Assembly (NCBI GenBank): GCA_945877005.1
Contig: CAMCQL010000079.1
Coordinates: forward strand, 1-7,951
Reading direction: 5' to 3'
From: Chryseobacterium gleum
GTDB taxonomy: Bacteria > Bacteroidota > Bacteroidia > Flavobacteriales_D > Crocinitomicaceae
DNA length: 7,951 bases
Both the position numbers and the translations under genes were made by a program. The notes beneath the pieces were generated by a model. That model was given only the letters and a program-made list of their open reading frames with translations, did no database searches and was not told the origin of the DNA. Position 1 is the first letter of the stretch; each line of letters opens with the position of its first letter. Shown piece by piece: positions 1 through 5,663 of this stretch.

Positions 1-47
1 ATATATTCTGCTATATTTTCTTCTTTCTTCTTTGCAGCGATGAGCAT
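1..47 (-). CDS. Probable DUF4924 family protein, N-terminal fragment
   Basis: Only the first 15 codons are inside the window; the gene runs off the low-coordinate end. The frame opens with an ATG at 47 and reads MLIAAKKKEENIAEY without a stop. This resembles the conserved N-terminus of the DUF4924 family of Bacteroidota, whose members begin with a similar 'M-(L/I)-I-A ... N-I-A-E-Y' stretch; I recognise it from memory and could not run a search. The start lies 3 bases beyond the stop codon of the Skp/OmpH-like lipoprotein gene, so it is probably the next cistron of the same operon. The family has no established function that I know of. With so little sequence visible the family assignment is moderate, while the existence of a coding start is better supported. 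Confidence 0.55.
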   Translation of the reverse strand, partial: MLIAAKKKEENIAEY

Positions 48-50
48 ATT

Positions 51-659
51 TTATTTTTTATTGATTCCAACTGTAGATTCAAATGATGCTTGTTCTTGAT
101 TTAAGAACGAAATGAATTCATTTGTTACATCCATTGTTGGAGTTATGTAGTTGTATTGACTTCCAACAGCTTGAACTAGTAAAATGTCGATATTGTGTTT
201 TTCACTGTATTTTTTGCCTGCTGCTTCAATTTTTTTACCGATAACATTGAGTAAGTCAACTGTTTCTTTTTCTAAATTTCCACCTTGATTTTGTTGGAAT
301 TGAACAAATGCTTGTTGTTTTCTTTGTGCTTCTTGTTGTACAGATTGAAGTTCAAAACCAGATAATTGTCCAAGTTTAGCTTTTTCTTCATTCGTAGTAA
401 TAAATGCTTCTAATTCTTTTTCTTTTTTTGCTAATTGATTTTGAAATGCTAACTGTTTATTTTTAACCATTTCATCCATCTTTTTGTAAAACAAAAATTT
501 AGTTTTTAAGCTGTCTTGATTGTAAAATGCAATTTTTAATCCATTCGTTCTTACTACAGGAACCGTTGGTTTTGTATCAATTACTTTTTCATTTTTTTCA
601 GAACAAGCCACCAAAAGTAGTGCAGTTGCTCCAGTTAAAAGCAGTTTCTTATGATTCAT
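51..659 (-). CDS. Skp/OmpH-family periplasmic chaperone-like lipoprotein
   Basis: This 202-residue protein starts with a lipoprotein signal peptide: a basic n-region (MNHKK), a hydrophobic stretch, and a lipobox LVAC with the lipidated cysteine at position 19. After a spacer to about residue 40, the sequence KIAFYNQDSL opens an OmpH/Skp domain that reaches about residue 190. Residues 55 to 130 are rich in K, E, Q and A and look like the long helical 'tentacle' coiled coil of Skp. Family knowledge: Skp trimers hold unfolded outer-membrane proteins in the periplasm, and Bacteroidota encode several paralogues, some of them lipidated. Classical E. coli Skp is soluble, so the cysteine suggests membrane anchoring here. 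The gene follows the 81-residue unknown gene by 3 bases and precedes the DUF4924-like gene by 3 bases, consistent with one operon. The family call is firm; the client proteins are unknown. Confidence 0.88.
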   Translation of the reverse strand: MNHKKLLLTGATALLLVACSEKNEKVIDTKPTVPVVRTNGLKIAFYNQDSLKTKFLFYKKMDEMVKNKQLAFQNQLAKKEKELEAFITTNEEKAKLGQLSGFELQSVQQEAQRKQQAFVQFQQNQGGNLEKETVDLLNVIGKKIEAAGKKYSEKHNIDILLVQAVGSQYNYITPTMDVTNEFISFLNQEQASFESTVGINKK

Positions 660-662
660 AAT

Positions 663-908
663 TTAATTATTTTTTTTGTTAAATGCATTCAACCAATCTT
701 CCCTCATTGATAAAAATCGATCGAGCGAATTTTCGAGTAATTCGTTGGTAATCATTTTTTTGATGTCATCTATACCGAATACATCTAATTCTGCAATTTT
801 AAATAACTGCTCAAATTGATCCAACTCAATTTTTAAGATGTATTTTGAATTATAATTCAAAATTTGAATTTTGTACTTTGGATGTGGGATTTCTTCTATA
901 ACTCTCAT
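663..908 (-). CDS. Hypothetical 81-residue protein
   Basis: I do not recognise a characterised family. The protein has 81 residues, no signal peptide, no membrane segment and no cysteine. The N-terminal half (MRVIEEIPHPKYKI, then alternating hydrophobic and charged residues up to about 40) looks like a small beta-sheet; the second half, from about residue 45 (DIKKMITNELLENSLDRFL), looks helical and ends in an N/K-rich tail. It is likely real: its ATG overlaps the TGA of the upstream HU-CCDC81/SPOR gene in an ATGA arrangement, and its stop is only 3 bases before the next gene. The overlap implies translational coupling, and so related function or matched stoichiometry with the SPOR protein. 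That functional link is inference from position only. A cytoplasmic location is the simplest reading. Confidence 0.75.
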   Translation of the reverse strand: MRVIEEIPHPKYKIQILNYNSKYILKIELDQFEQLFKIAELDVFGIDDIKKMITNELLENSLDRFLSMREDWLNAFNKKNN

Positions 909-2434
909 TTTGTTGCTTTTAACCAGTAACCTGTAGGTAATTTCAATGTTCTTCCAAAATTTGCAGCTTCTTGAACTGTCGGAAAGGAGCCTAAACTTAA
1001 TAATATAACACCTCCGTTTTCAATTATTGTGCCGTTTGTATATCCTTTTTGAATCAATGTTTGATTGAATTTCAATGCGTTTTCTTTTTGTGTAAATGAG
1101 CCTACGATCACCTGAATTTGTGCAGTAACATTTGTTTTAGGAATTGTAGTAATAATCGGTTGTTGATATACAGGTTGCGTTTTTGTAGTTGTTGCTGGAG
1201 TAGGTGTTATGGGTGGGGTAACTGGCTGCGGAACAGTGTTTGTTGCCTGAACAGTCTCTTCTACTTTTACCTCTTCAGAAGGAGTGTTTTGAGATGAGTC
1301 TTCGAGCTGTTGAGAATTATCTTGTTTTTCTTCATGTTCTACCAATGAAGCTTTTTCCTTTGCTTTATTAGATGAATTAAAAAATTTAGGGTATAGAAAA
1401 GCAAAAGAAGCAATTATCATAGGAATTAAAATTCCAATGATTCGTTTTTTGTTAGCGTTTTTTTTAGGTGTAAGTGGAATTGTTTCAATGATTTCTTTTT
1501 CAGTAGAATCTTCTTTTGAATTTTTTAATTCTGAGTATTTAGCTTCATTTTTTTCTTCCACTAGATTTTCAGAACTGGTAGTCTCAGAACTACTTAATGT
1601 TTTATTTTCATCAACTGCAGGAGTTGATTCGTTGTTATCCTGATTTTTAGAAGTTGTTAATTCTTCGGGTTTTACATTTTCAATTTTTTCTTCTGGAACA
1701 TCTTTAATCGTAGAGACAGATTTACTCTCAGTAATTTCTTCTTCAACAATTACTGAAGTTTCAGAAGAAGTTAATTCTTGTTTATCTTCAATTGTATCCT
1801 CTAGCGGTTCAGCCAAATCTAACGTAACTGCTTTATCTTCTTTTAATTCTGTATTTGTATTACTTTCAATTTGAGTGGAAACATTTTCTTGATTAATGTT
1901 TACATCTGATTTTACAGTTTCTTTTTCGATTATTTCTTCTTCCTTCTTGTTTTCATCTACAATTGTACTATCTACTTTTTCGTTTAAAATGGTATCTAAA
2001 GAAGGTTGTTCTTTAATTTGATTTTTCTCAGAATCAATTTCAGTTACTGTTTCAAGTTGTGCTGCTAATTTCTCATTTACATCTATAGAAAATGTTGATT
2101 CTGAAAGCTTATGTTCAATTTTAGTAGCCTGTTCAAATACAATTTCTCCAGATGCATCTTTTTTAAATGTCCCGAAATTAAAAATATCAAATGATTCACC
2201 TTTGTCTAAAAGCGCAGTAATTTCTCGAACATATTTTGCTAAATTGTTTTTGGCATCAATTAATTCAATCCCTTCTTTTGATGCGATAAATTCAGCTAAT
2301 TTACCATCGTCATGTTTTAAATATGACATGAAAAAAAGATCACCAGTTTTATCGTTCGTAATCGTTAAAGCTCCTAATCCAGGTATAATTACTGTTTTAG
2401 CTAATTTTAATAATTCTTGAAGGTATTTATTCAT
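905..2434 (-). CDS. HU-CCDC81 and SPOR domain-containing membrane protein
   Basis: This 509-residue protein has four visible parts. Residues 1 to about 120 match the bacterial HU-CCDC81 fold (MNKYLQELLKLAKTVIIPGL at the start, GESFDIFNFGTF near 79 to 90), a divergent relative of HU/IHF DNA-binding proteins. Residues 125 to 320 are an acidic, Glu/Ser/Thr-rich linker of low complexity. A basic patch (KKNANKKR, 324 to 331) precedes one membrane helix at about 332 to 348; with the positive-inside rule this puts the N-terminus in the cytoplasm. After a second acidic and then Pro/Thr-rich linker, residues 437 to 509 form a SPOR domain, a fold known to bind denuded septal peptidoglycan. The start follows the metallo-hydrolase gene by 35 bases and the stop overlaps the next gene by 4 bases (ATGA). 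Inferred role: linking chromosome and division septum. DNA binding is not shown by the sequence alone. Confidence 0.88.
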   Translation of the reverse strand: MNKYLQELLKLAKTVIIPGLGALTITNDKTGDLFFMSYLKHDDGKLAEFIASKEGIELIDAKNNLAKYVREITALLDKGESFDIFNFGTFKKDASGEIVFEQATKIEHKLSESTFSIDVNEKLAAQLETVTEIDSEKNQIKEQPSLDTILNEKVDSTIVDENKKEEEIIEKETVKSDVNINQENVSTQIESNTNTELKEDKAVTLDLAEPLEDTIEDKQELTSSETSVIVEEEITESKSVSTIKDVPEEKIENVKPEELTTSKNQDNNESTPAVDENKTLSSSETTSSENLVEEKNEAKYSELKNSKEDSTEKEIIETIPLTPKKNANKKRIIGILIPMIIASFAFLYPKFFNSSNKAKEKASLVEHEEKQDNSQQLEDSSQNTPSEEVKVEETVQATNTVPQPVTPPITPTPATTTKTQPVYQQPIITTIPKTNVTAQIQVIVGSFTQKENALKFNQTLIQKGYTNGTIIENGGVILLSLGSFPTVQEAANFGRTLKLPTGYWLKATK

Positions 2435-2469
2435 TTTTATTGATTTGCGGATATCATGTTGCTATTATT

Positions 2470-3324
2470 CTACACTAATTCTTCCAATTTAAACACATCT
2501 TTTACTCTTATTCCACGATCTGTTTGTTGTAATGTACAACATTCATTGATAAAATCATGTTGAAAAAATAAAATATACTCATTATTACATGCTTCGATTA
2601 AAAATTTTTCTTTTTCATCGAGTGTAAGGAGTGGACGAGTATCGTATCCCATTATATATGGTAAAGGTATATGACCTACACTTGGAAGTAAATCTGCCAT
2701 AAAAACGATTGTTTTGTTTTTATATTGAACTTTTGGAAGCATCATCGATTCTGTATGTCCATCCATGAATAAAAGATTGATACTATCTGAAATAAATGAA
2801 CAAGAATTATTATCTCTCTTTAAATGGTTTAATTGACCACTTTCTTTAATTGGTAAAATGTTTTCTGATAAAAAAGAAGCTTTTTCTCTTTTGTTTGGTT
2901 CAGTTGCCCATTTCCAATGGTTTTCATTGGACCAATAGCTTGCATTTTTGAAGGTTGGTTCAAAAATTGAATCATTTTTTGTCTTTTGAACGGCACCTCC
3001 ACAATGATCAAAGTGTAAGTGTGTAAGTATAACGTCACTTATATCGTTCGTGGTATATCCGAACGCATTCAGTTTTTTTTCAAGCGGTGCATTATCGGTG
3101 ATATGATAATGGGATAAGAATTTGGGATCTTGTTTGTCCCCAATACCTGTATCTATAAGAATTAACCGGTTATTTTCTTCGATTAATAAACTTCTCATTG
3201 CCCAATTACATAGATTGTTTTCATCTGCTGGATTGGTTTTATTCCAAATTGATTTAGGGACAACACCAAACATGGCGCCTCCATCCAATTTGAAATTCCC
3301 TGTATTTAGTGCACTGATTATCAT
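2470..3324 (-). CDS. MBL-fold metallo-hydrolase
   Basis: This 284-residue protein carries the metallo-beta-lactamase signature LTHLHFDHCGG, with H102, H104, D106 and H107 as the HxHxDH metal ligands. Further likely ligands are H190 (in MDGHTES), D211 (in FMADLLPS) and H256 (in FFQHDF), giving a complete two-metal site. The N-terminus (NTGNFKLDGGAMFG) and the stretch LILIDTGIGDK at 54 to 64 fit a group of single-domain hydrolases common in Bacteroidota, broadly similar to the lactonase/parathion-hydrolase side of the superfamily. There is no signal peptide, so it is probably cytoplasmic. The substrate cannot be read from sequence, and a lactonase or thioesterase-like activity is only a possibility. 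The gene is preceded by 143 non-coding bases with a possible promoter and followed after 35 bases by the HU-CCDC81/SPOR gene, so it may head that operon. Confidence 0.87.
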   Translation of the reverse strand: MIISALNTGNFKLDGGAMFGVVPKSIWNKTNPADENNLCNWAMRSLLIEENNRLILIDTGIGDKQDPKFLSHYHITDNAPLEKKLNAFGYTTNDISDVILTHLHFDHCGGAVQKTKNDSIFEPTFKNASYWSNENHWKWATEPNKREKASFLSENILPIKESGQLNHLKRDNNSCSFISDSINLLFMDGHTESMMLPKVQYKNKTIVFMADLLPSVGHIPLPYIMGYDTRPLLTLDEKEKFLIEACNNEYILFFQHDFINECCTLQQTDRGIRVKDVFKLEELV

Positions 3325-3355
3325 CTAAAGGAAAAGAGAGTTTATAGGTTGATTT

Positions 3356-3363
3356 CAAATTTA
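3356..3363 (-). promoter_or_regulatory. Possible Bacteroidota -7 promoter element upstream of the MBL hydrolase gene
   Basis: Read on the minus strand this is TAAATTTG, an exact match to the Bacteroidota -7 consensus TAnnTTTG. It lies about 32 bases before the ATG of the MBL-fold hydrolase gene, which would give a short untranslated leader. I see no good TTTG or TTG at the expected -33 distance, so the assignment rests on one half of the promoter in AT-rich DNA, where chance matches are common. Confidence 0.35.
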
Positions 3364-3467
3364 ATTAATTTTTTTGGAGTAATTGTCGTTAGATTAAGAT
3401 AAACAATAATGAAATTATCCAAATGTTAGTCATTCTTTGAACGTTGAAGTAAATTGAGGGATGAGAA

Positions 3468-4151
3468 TTAATGTTGTTCAGTGAGAATATTTCTAAAATG
3501 GGCTTCCAAGTGATCACCACCATTTAAAATTTTTCTACACCATTTATTGATTAATAACGTTTGTTCTTCAGAAGAGAGTTTCCAGTTGTTATTACTTTTT
3601 TCAAGACGAGCACGAATTGTGTTTAAAACTATTGCAACTGATACAGAGATATTAAAGCTTTCTGTGAAACCATACATTGGTATTTTAACTTGATGATCTG
3701 AAAGCGCCAACATTTCTTCACTCAACCCTTGTCGTTCTGTACCGAAAATAAATGCCATTGGTTGATATATTGGCAATGAATGAATCGTTTCACTAGCATG
3801 AGGTGTGGTTGCAATTATTGAGAATCCTCTAGATTTTAATTTTTGAATACAATCACTTGAAACAGTTGTACCACGATCGTAATTATACATGTCAACCCAA
3901 CGTCCAGCTCCTAAGGCAATATCGCGTTGAACTTTGTAAGCATTTCCTTTTTCAATAACGTGTAATTCTTGAATTCCGAAACAATCACACGAACGAATTA
4001 CAGCGCTAGCATTATGTTCTTGATAGATGTTTTCTAATACAACAGTAATATGATTTGTTCGCTCTGCTGCAATTTTAGTAAATAACTCTTTTTTATTCTC
4101 TGTAATAATTTTAAAAAATTCCTCTTTGATTTTTGATTCGATTGTATCCAT
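3468..4151 (-). CDS. trmH: TrmH/SpoU-family RNA 2'-O-methyltransferase
   Basis: This 227-residue protein has the three SPOUT motifs of the SpoU class in order. Motif 1 includes HNASAVIRS at 46 to 54, with N47 and the catalytic-type R53. Motif 2 is FIFGTERQGLSEE at 134 to 146. Motif 3 is IPMYGFTESFNISVSVAI at 157 to 174, which forms the trefoil-knot S-adenosylmethionine site with its SFN-S-SVA core. Length and layout, including the C-terminal helical extension, match E. coli TrmH (229 residues), which methylates the ribose of G18 in the tRNA D-loop. Other SpoU enzymes act on rRNA, so the tRNA target is likely but not proven. The gene sits downstream of the HU gene, with an intrinsic terminator ending about 10 bases before its ATG. 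No separate promoter is visible after that terminator, so expression may depend on read-through. Confidence 0.85.
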   Translation of the reverse strand: MDTIESKIKEEFFKIITENKKELFTKIAAERTNHITVVLENIYQEHNASAVIRSCDCFGIQELHVIEKGNAYKVQRDIALGAGRWVDMYNYDRGTTVSSDCIQKLKSRGFSIIATTPHASETIHSLPIYQPMAFIFGTERQGLSEEMLALSDHQVKIPMYGFTESFNISVSVAIVLNTIRARLEKSNNNWKLSSEEQTLLINKWCRKILNGGDHLEAHFRNILTEQH

Positions 4152-4160
4152 GTTTTTTAA

Positions 4161-4190
4161 AAATAAAAAAGGCAGCCAAAAGACTGCCTT
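4161..4190 (-). terminator. Intrinsic terminator after the HU gene
   Basis: On the minus strand a 7-bp stem, AAGGCAG (4190 to 4184) pairing with CTGCCTT (4175 to 4169), encloses an 8-base loop and runs into a T-rich tract (TTTTTTATTT, 4170 to 4161). This is a textbook rho-independent terminator and it begins about 39 bases after the HU stop codon. Its T tract ends 10 bases before the trmH start codon, so it also forms part of the trmH leader and could limit read-through from HU into trmH. Confidence 0.85.
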
Positions 4191-4213
4191 CTCAACTTAA
4201 TAAAGTTAGTATT

Positions 4214-4285
4214 AATTAACGTTTTCTGTTAATTCTGATCCAGCTTTAAATTAACGTTTTCTGTTAATTCTGATCCAGCTTTAAA
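4214..4285 (+). repeat. Exact 35-bp tandem duplication at the 3' end of the HU gene
   Basis: Two identical copies of a 35-base unit lie head to tail at 4216 to 4250 and 4251 to 4285; the match extends 2 more bases to the left, so period-35 identity covers 4214 to 4285. The unit begins TTAACGTTTTCTG and ends CAGCTTTAAA on the plus strand. It encodes the last residues of HU. Because 35 is not a multiple of three, the distal copy is read in a different frame, which replaces the usual stop and adds six residues. With no mismatch between copies the duplication is recent, or it is an assembly artefact. Confidence 0.95.
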
Positions 4286-4519
4286 CTTAATAACGTTTTT
4301 AGCTTCGATTTGAATTTCTTTACCAGTTTGTGGGTTACGACCAGTTCTAGCTTCTCTTTTAGTTACTGAAAAAGATCCAAAACCAACTAGTGCTAATTTA
4401 TCACCAGTTTTTAATGCTGCTGAAGTAACGTTGATAAATCCATCAACTGCTTTTTTAGTATCTACTTTAGATAATCCAGACTCAGCTGAAATTGCGTCAA
4501 TCAATTCTGATTTGTTCAT
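4229..4519 (-). CDS. HU family DNA-binding protein with an altered C-terminus
   Basis: HU is the small histone-like protein that dimerises, bends DNA and compacts the nucleoid. The start at 4519 gives MNKSELIDAI, the usual HU N-terminus; an upstream in-frame ATG at 4543 would add eight residues (MIHLKNKN) that are not typical. Visible marks are GFGSF at 46 to 50 and the beta-arm RNPQTGKEI at 61 to 69, including the intercalating proline P63. Residues 1 to 90 end in SELTENVN, exactly the standard HU length. The frame then continues for LKLDQN, encoded by the second copy of a 35-bp tandem duplication, to give 96 residues. Removing one repeat copy restores a stop codon directly after N90. The gene is probably monocistronic: it has a likely promoter upstream and a strong terminator downstream. 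The HU call is firm; the effect of the tail is unknown. Confidence 0.95.
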   Translation of the reverse strand: MNKSELIDAISAESGLSKVDTKKAVDGFINVTSAALKTGDKLALVGFGSFSVTKREARTGRNPQTGKEIQIEAKNVIKFKAGSELTENVNLKLDQN

Positions 4520-4691
4520 GTTTTTATTTTTTAAATGAATCAATAATTATTTAAACAAATATAATTTATATTATTTAGAATAAATTGAAATTGATTGTTT
4601 TTTTTTGAAAAAAAATGTTTTTATTCGTCTGTTATTTAATGTGTTAGGTATTTGTTTTTATTTATATTGTTGTTATTCAGGTTCTTATGTC
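4520..4691. other. Intergenic region between fmt and HU
   Basis: These 172 bases hold the presumed HU promoter and are very AT-rich. I see no open frame worth calling, no RNA gene and no GC-rich hairpin that could terminate fmt transcription. The most distinctive element is a run of nine T, one G and eight A at 4598 to 4615, which could act as intrinsically bent or UP-like DNA upstream of the HU promoter, or form a weak AT-only hairpin. Confidence 0.6.
4556..4563 (-). promoter_or_regulatory. Probable -7 promoter element of the HU gene
   Basis: The minus strand reads TATATTTG, an exact match to the Bacteroidota -7 consensus TAnnTTTG. It lies 37 bases before the HU start codon chosen here, which gives a leader of about 30 bases. 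No proper TTTG is seen at the -33 distance, only a TTTA/TTTC-like stretch. Farther upstream (4598 to 4615) a T9-G-A8 tract forms strongly AT-rich DNA. The promoter also supports the shorter HU start, since the longer one would leave almost no leader. Confidence 0.45.
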
Positions 4692-5663
4692 TTATTTTGA
4701 AAAGTTGACATGGTAACTATTTTTGTTGTAACCAGCTGCAAAATCCTTGTAATTCATACGTTTTTTACCTTCTGGTTGTAGTTCTAGCACCTTTAAATAG
4801 TAGTCTTTACAAGGTATGTAAAGACCATCTTTTTGAAAAAGTAGCTTGGTTTCATTCGTTGATTTTAGATCAGTAGGTTCTGTTTTGAACAATTTTAGTG
4901 TTTTTGATTCTTTTTTCTCTTCGTCATAAATGGTTGTCCAAGCTGAAGGATAGGGTGAAAGTCCTCTGCATAAATTATGTATAATCAAACAAGTTGTTTG
5001 CCAATTGACTTCACACATTGGTTTAAATATTTTAGGTGCAATTGGTAAATTTTCTTGATTTATAAGTTGGGATTGTGGGGTTCGAGTTACTGAGCCATTT
5101 GAAATCTTTTCAACGGATGAATTAATTAATTGAGAACCTATTTTCATCAATCGATCGTGCAATTCACCTGCTGATTCATTTGGGTCTATTTCTGTTTCAG
5201 TTCGTTCTATAACCATTCCAGTATCAATTTCTTGCTCAATAAAGAAAGTTGTAACACCTGTAGTTATTTCTCCGTTAATGATTGCCCAATTAATTGGTGC
5301 TGCACCTCTATAGTTGGGAAGTAAGGAGGCGTGAAGGTTGACAGTGCCTTTTGGAGGCATATTCCAAACGATTTCAGGAAGCATTCTAAATGCAACTACT
5401 ACGAAAAGATCTGCTGATAAATCTTTTAATGATTTTACAAAATTTTCATCTTTAAGATTGGTTGGTTGTAAAATAGTTAATTCGTGCTCAATACTAAATT
5501 TTTTTACGCTACTTTCAGCCATTTTTTGACCTCTTCCTGCAGGTTTATCTGGTGCTGTAATTACACCTACAACATTCTTTTTTGCATCCAATAATCCTGA
5601 TAAAATATGAGTGGCAAAATCTGGTGTACCCATAAAAACTATGCGAAGGTCTGATGGTGTCAT
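4692..5663 (-). CDS. fmt: Methionyl-tRNA formyltransferase
   Basis: Fmt transfers a formyl group from 10-formyltetrahydrofolate to the amino group of methionyl-initiator tRNA in the cytoplasm, preparing it for translation initiation. With the start at 5663 the protein has 323 residues, close to the E. coli enzyme. It opens with LRIVFMGTPDFA (6 to 17), then APDKPAGRGQ at 37 to 46. The catalytic core NLHASLLPNYRGAAPINWA covers 109 to 127, including N109 and H111, and the third catalytic residue is D147 in QEIDTGM. The C-terminal tRNA-binding domain includes APKI at 209 to 212 and LSPYPSAWT. A farther ATG at 5681 would add six residues (MEKKEH), but the start at 5663 overlaps the MATE stop as ATGA and aligns with family starts. 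This is the last gene of the rlmI-like/MATE/fmt run; no terminator is apparent behind it. Confidence 0.96.
   Translation of the reverse strand: MTPSDLRIVFMGTPDFATHILSGLLDAKKNVVGVITAPDKPAGRGQKMAESSVKKFSIEHELTILQPTNLKDENFVKSLKDLSADLFVVVAFRMLPEIVWNMPPKGTVNLHASLLPNYRGAAPINWAIINGEITTGVTTFFIEQEIDTGMVIERTETEIDPNESAGELHDRLMKIGSQLINSSVEKISNGSVTRTPQSQLINQENLPIAPKIFKPMCEVNWQTTCLIIHNLCRGLSPYPSAWTTIYDEEKKESKTLKLFKTEPTDLKSTNETKLLFQKDGLYIPCKDYYLKVLELQPEGKKRMNYKDFAAGYNKNSYHVNFSK

Noticed and set aside
599..606. Surface-export signal (LES-like, Lys followed by two acidic residues) after the lipobox of the OmpH-like protein
   Set aside because: The residues after Cys19 are SEKNE; the lysine and acidic residues are not in the arrangement I know for flavobacterial lipoprotein surface export, so outer-surface exposure is not supported.
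1437..1643. Plus-strand open frame of 68 codons with a hydrophobic start
   Set aside because: It lies wholly opposite the low-complexity acidic linker and membrane segment of the HU-CCDC81/SPOR gene; its Ser/Phe-rich composition is what the antisense of Glu/Lys-rich codons gives.
2202..2420. Plus-strand open frame of 72 codons
   Set aside because: It is antisense to the conserved HU-CCDC81 domain, with no recognisable protein features or promoter.
2829..3038. Minus-strand open frame of 69 codons inside the MBL hydrolase gene
   Set aside because: It is in another frame of a well-conserved enzyme gene and shows no family features.
3122..3328. Plus-strand open frame of 68 codons opposite the MBL hydrolase N-terminus
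   Set aside because: It is the antisense shadow of the conserved N-terminal region of the hydrolase and has no recognisable features.
3431..3455. Short palindrome around AACGTT as a terminator for trmH
   Set aside because: The palindromic core is only about six bases and no T tract follows on the minus strand.
4214..4285. The 35-bp direct repeats as a CRISPR array or iteron origin
   Set aside because: There are only two copies, immediately adjacent without spacers, and they are coding sequence of the HU gene; a simple tandem duplication explains them.
4520..4543. Upstream ATG of HU at 4543
   Set aside because: The extra MIHLKNKN is not HU-like, and that start would leave almost no leader after the probable promoter element; MNKSELID is the usual HU start.
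5338..5529. Plus-strand open frame of 63 codons opposite fmt
   Set aside because: It is antisense to the conserved formyltransferase catalytic domain and not protein-like.
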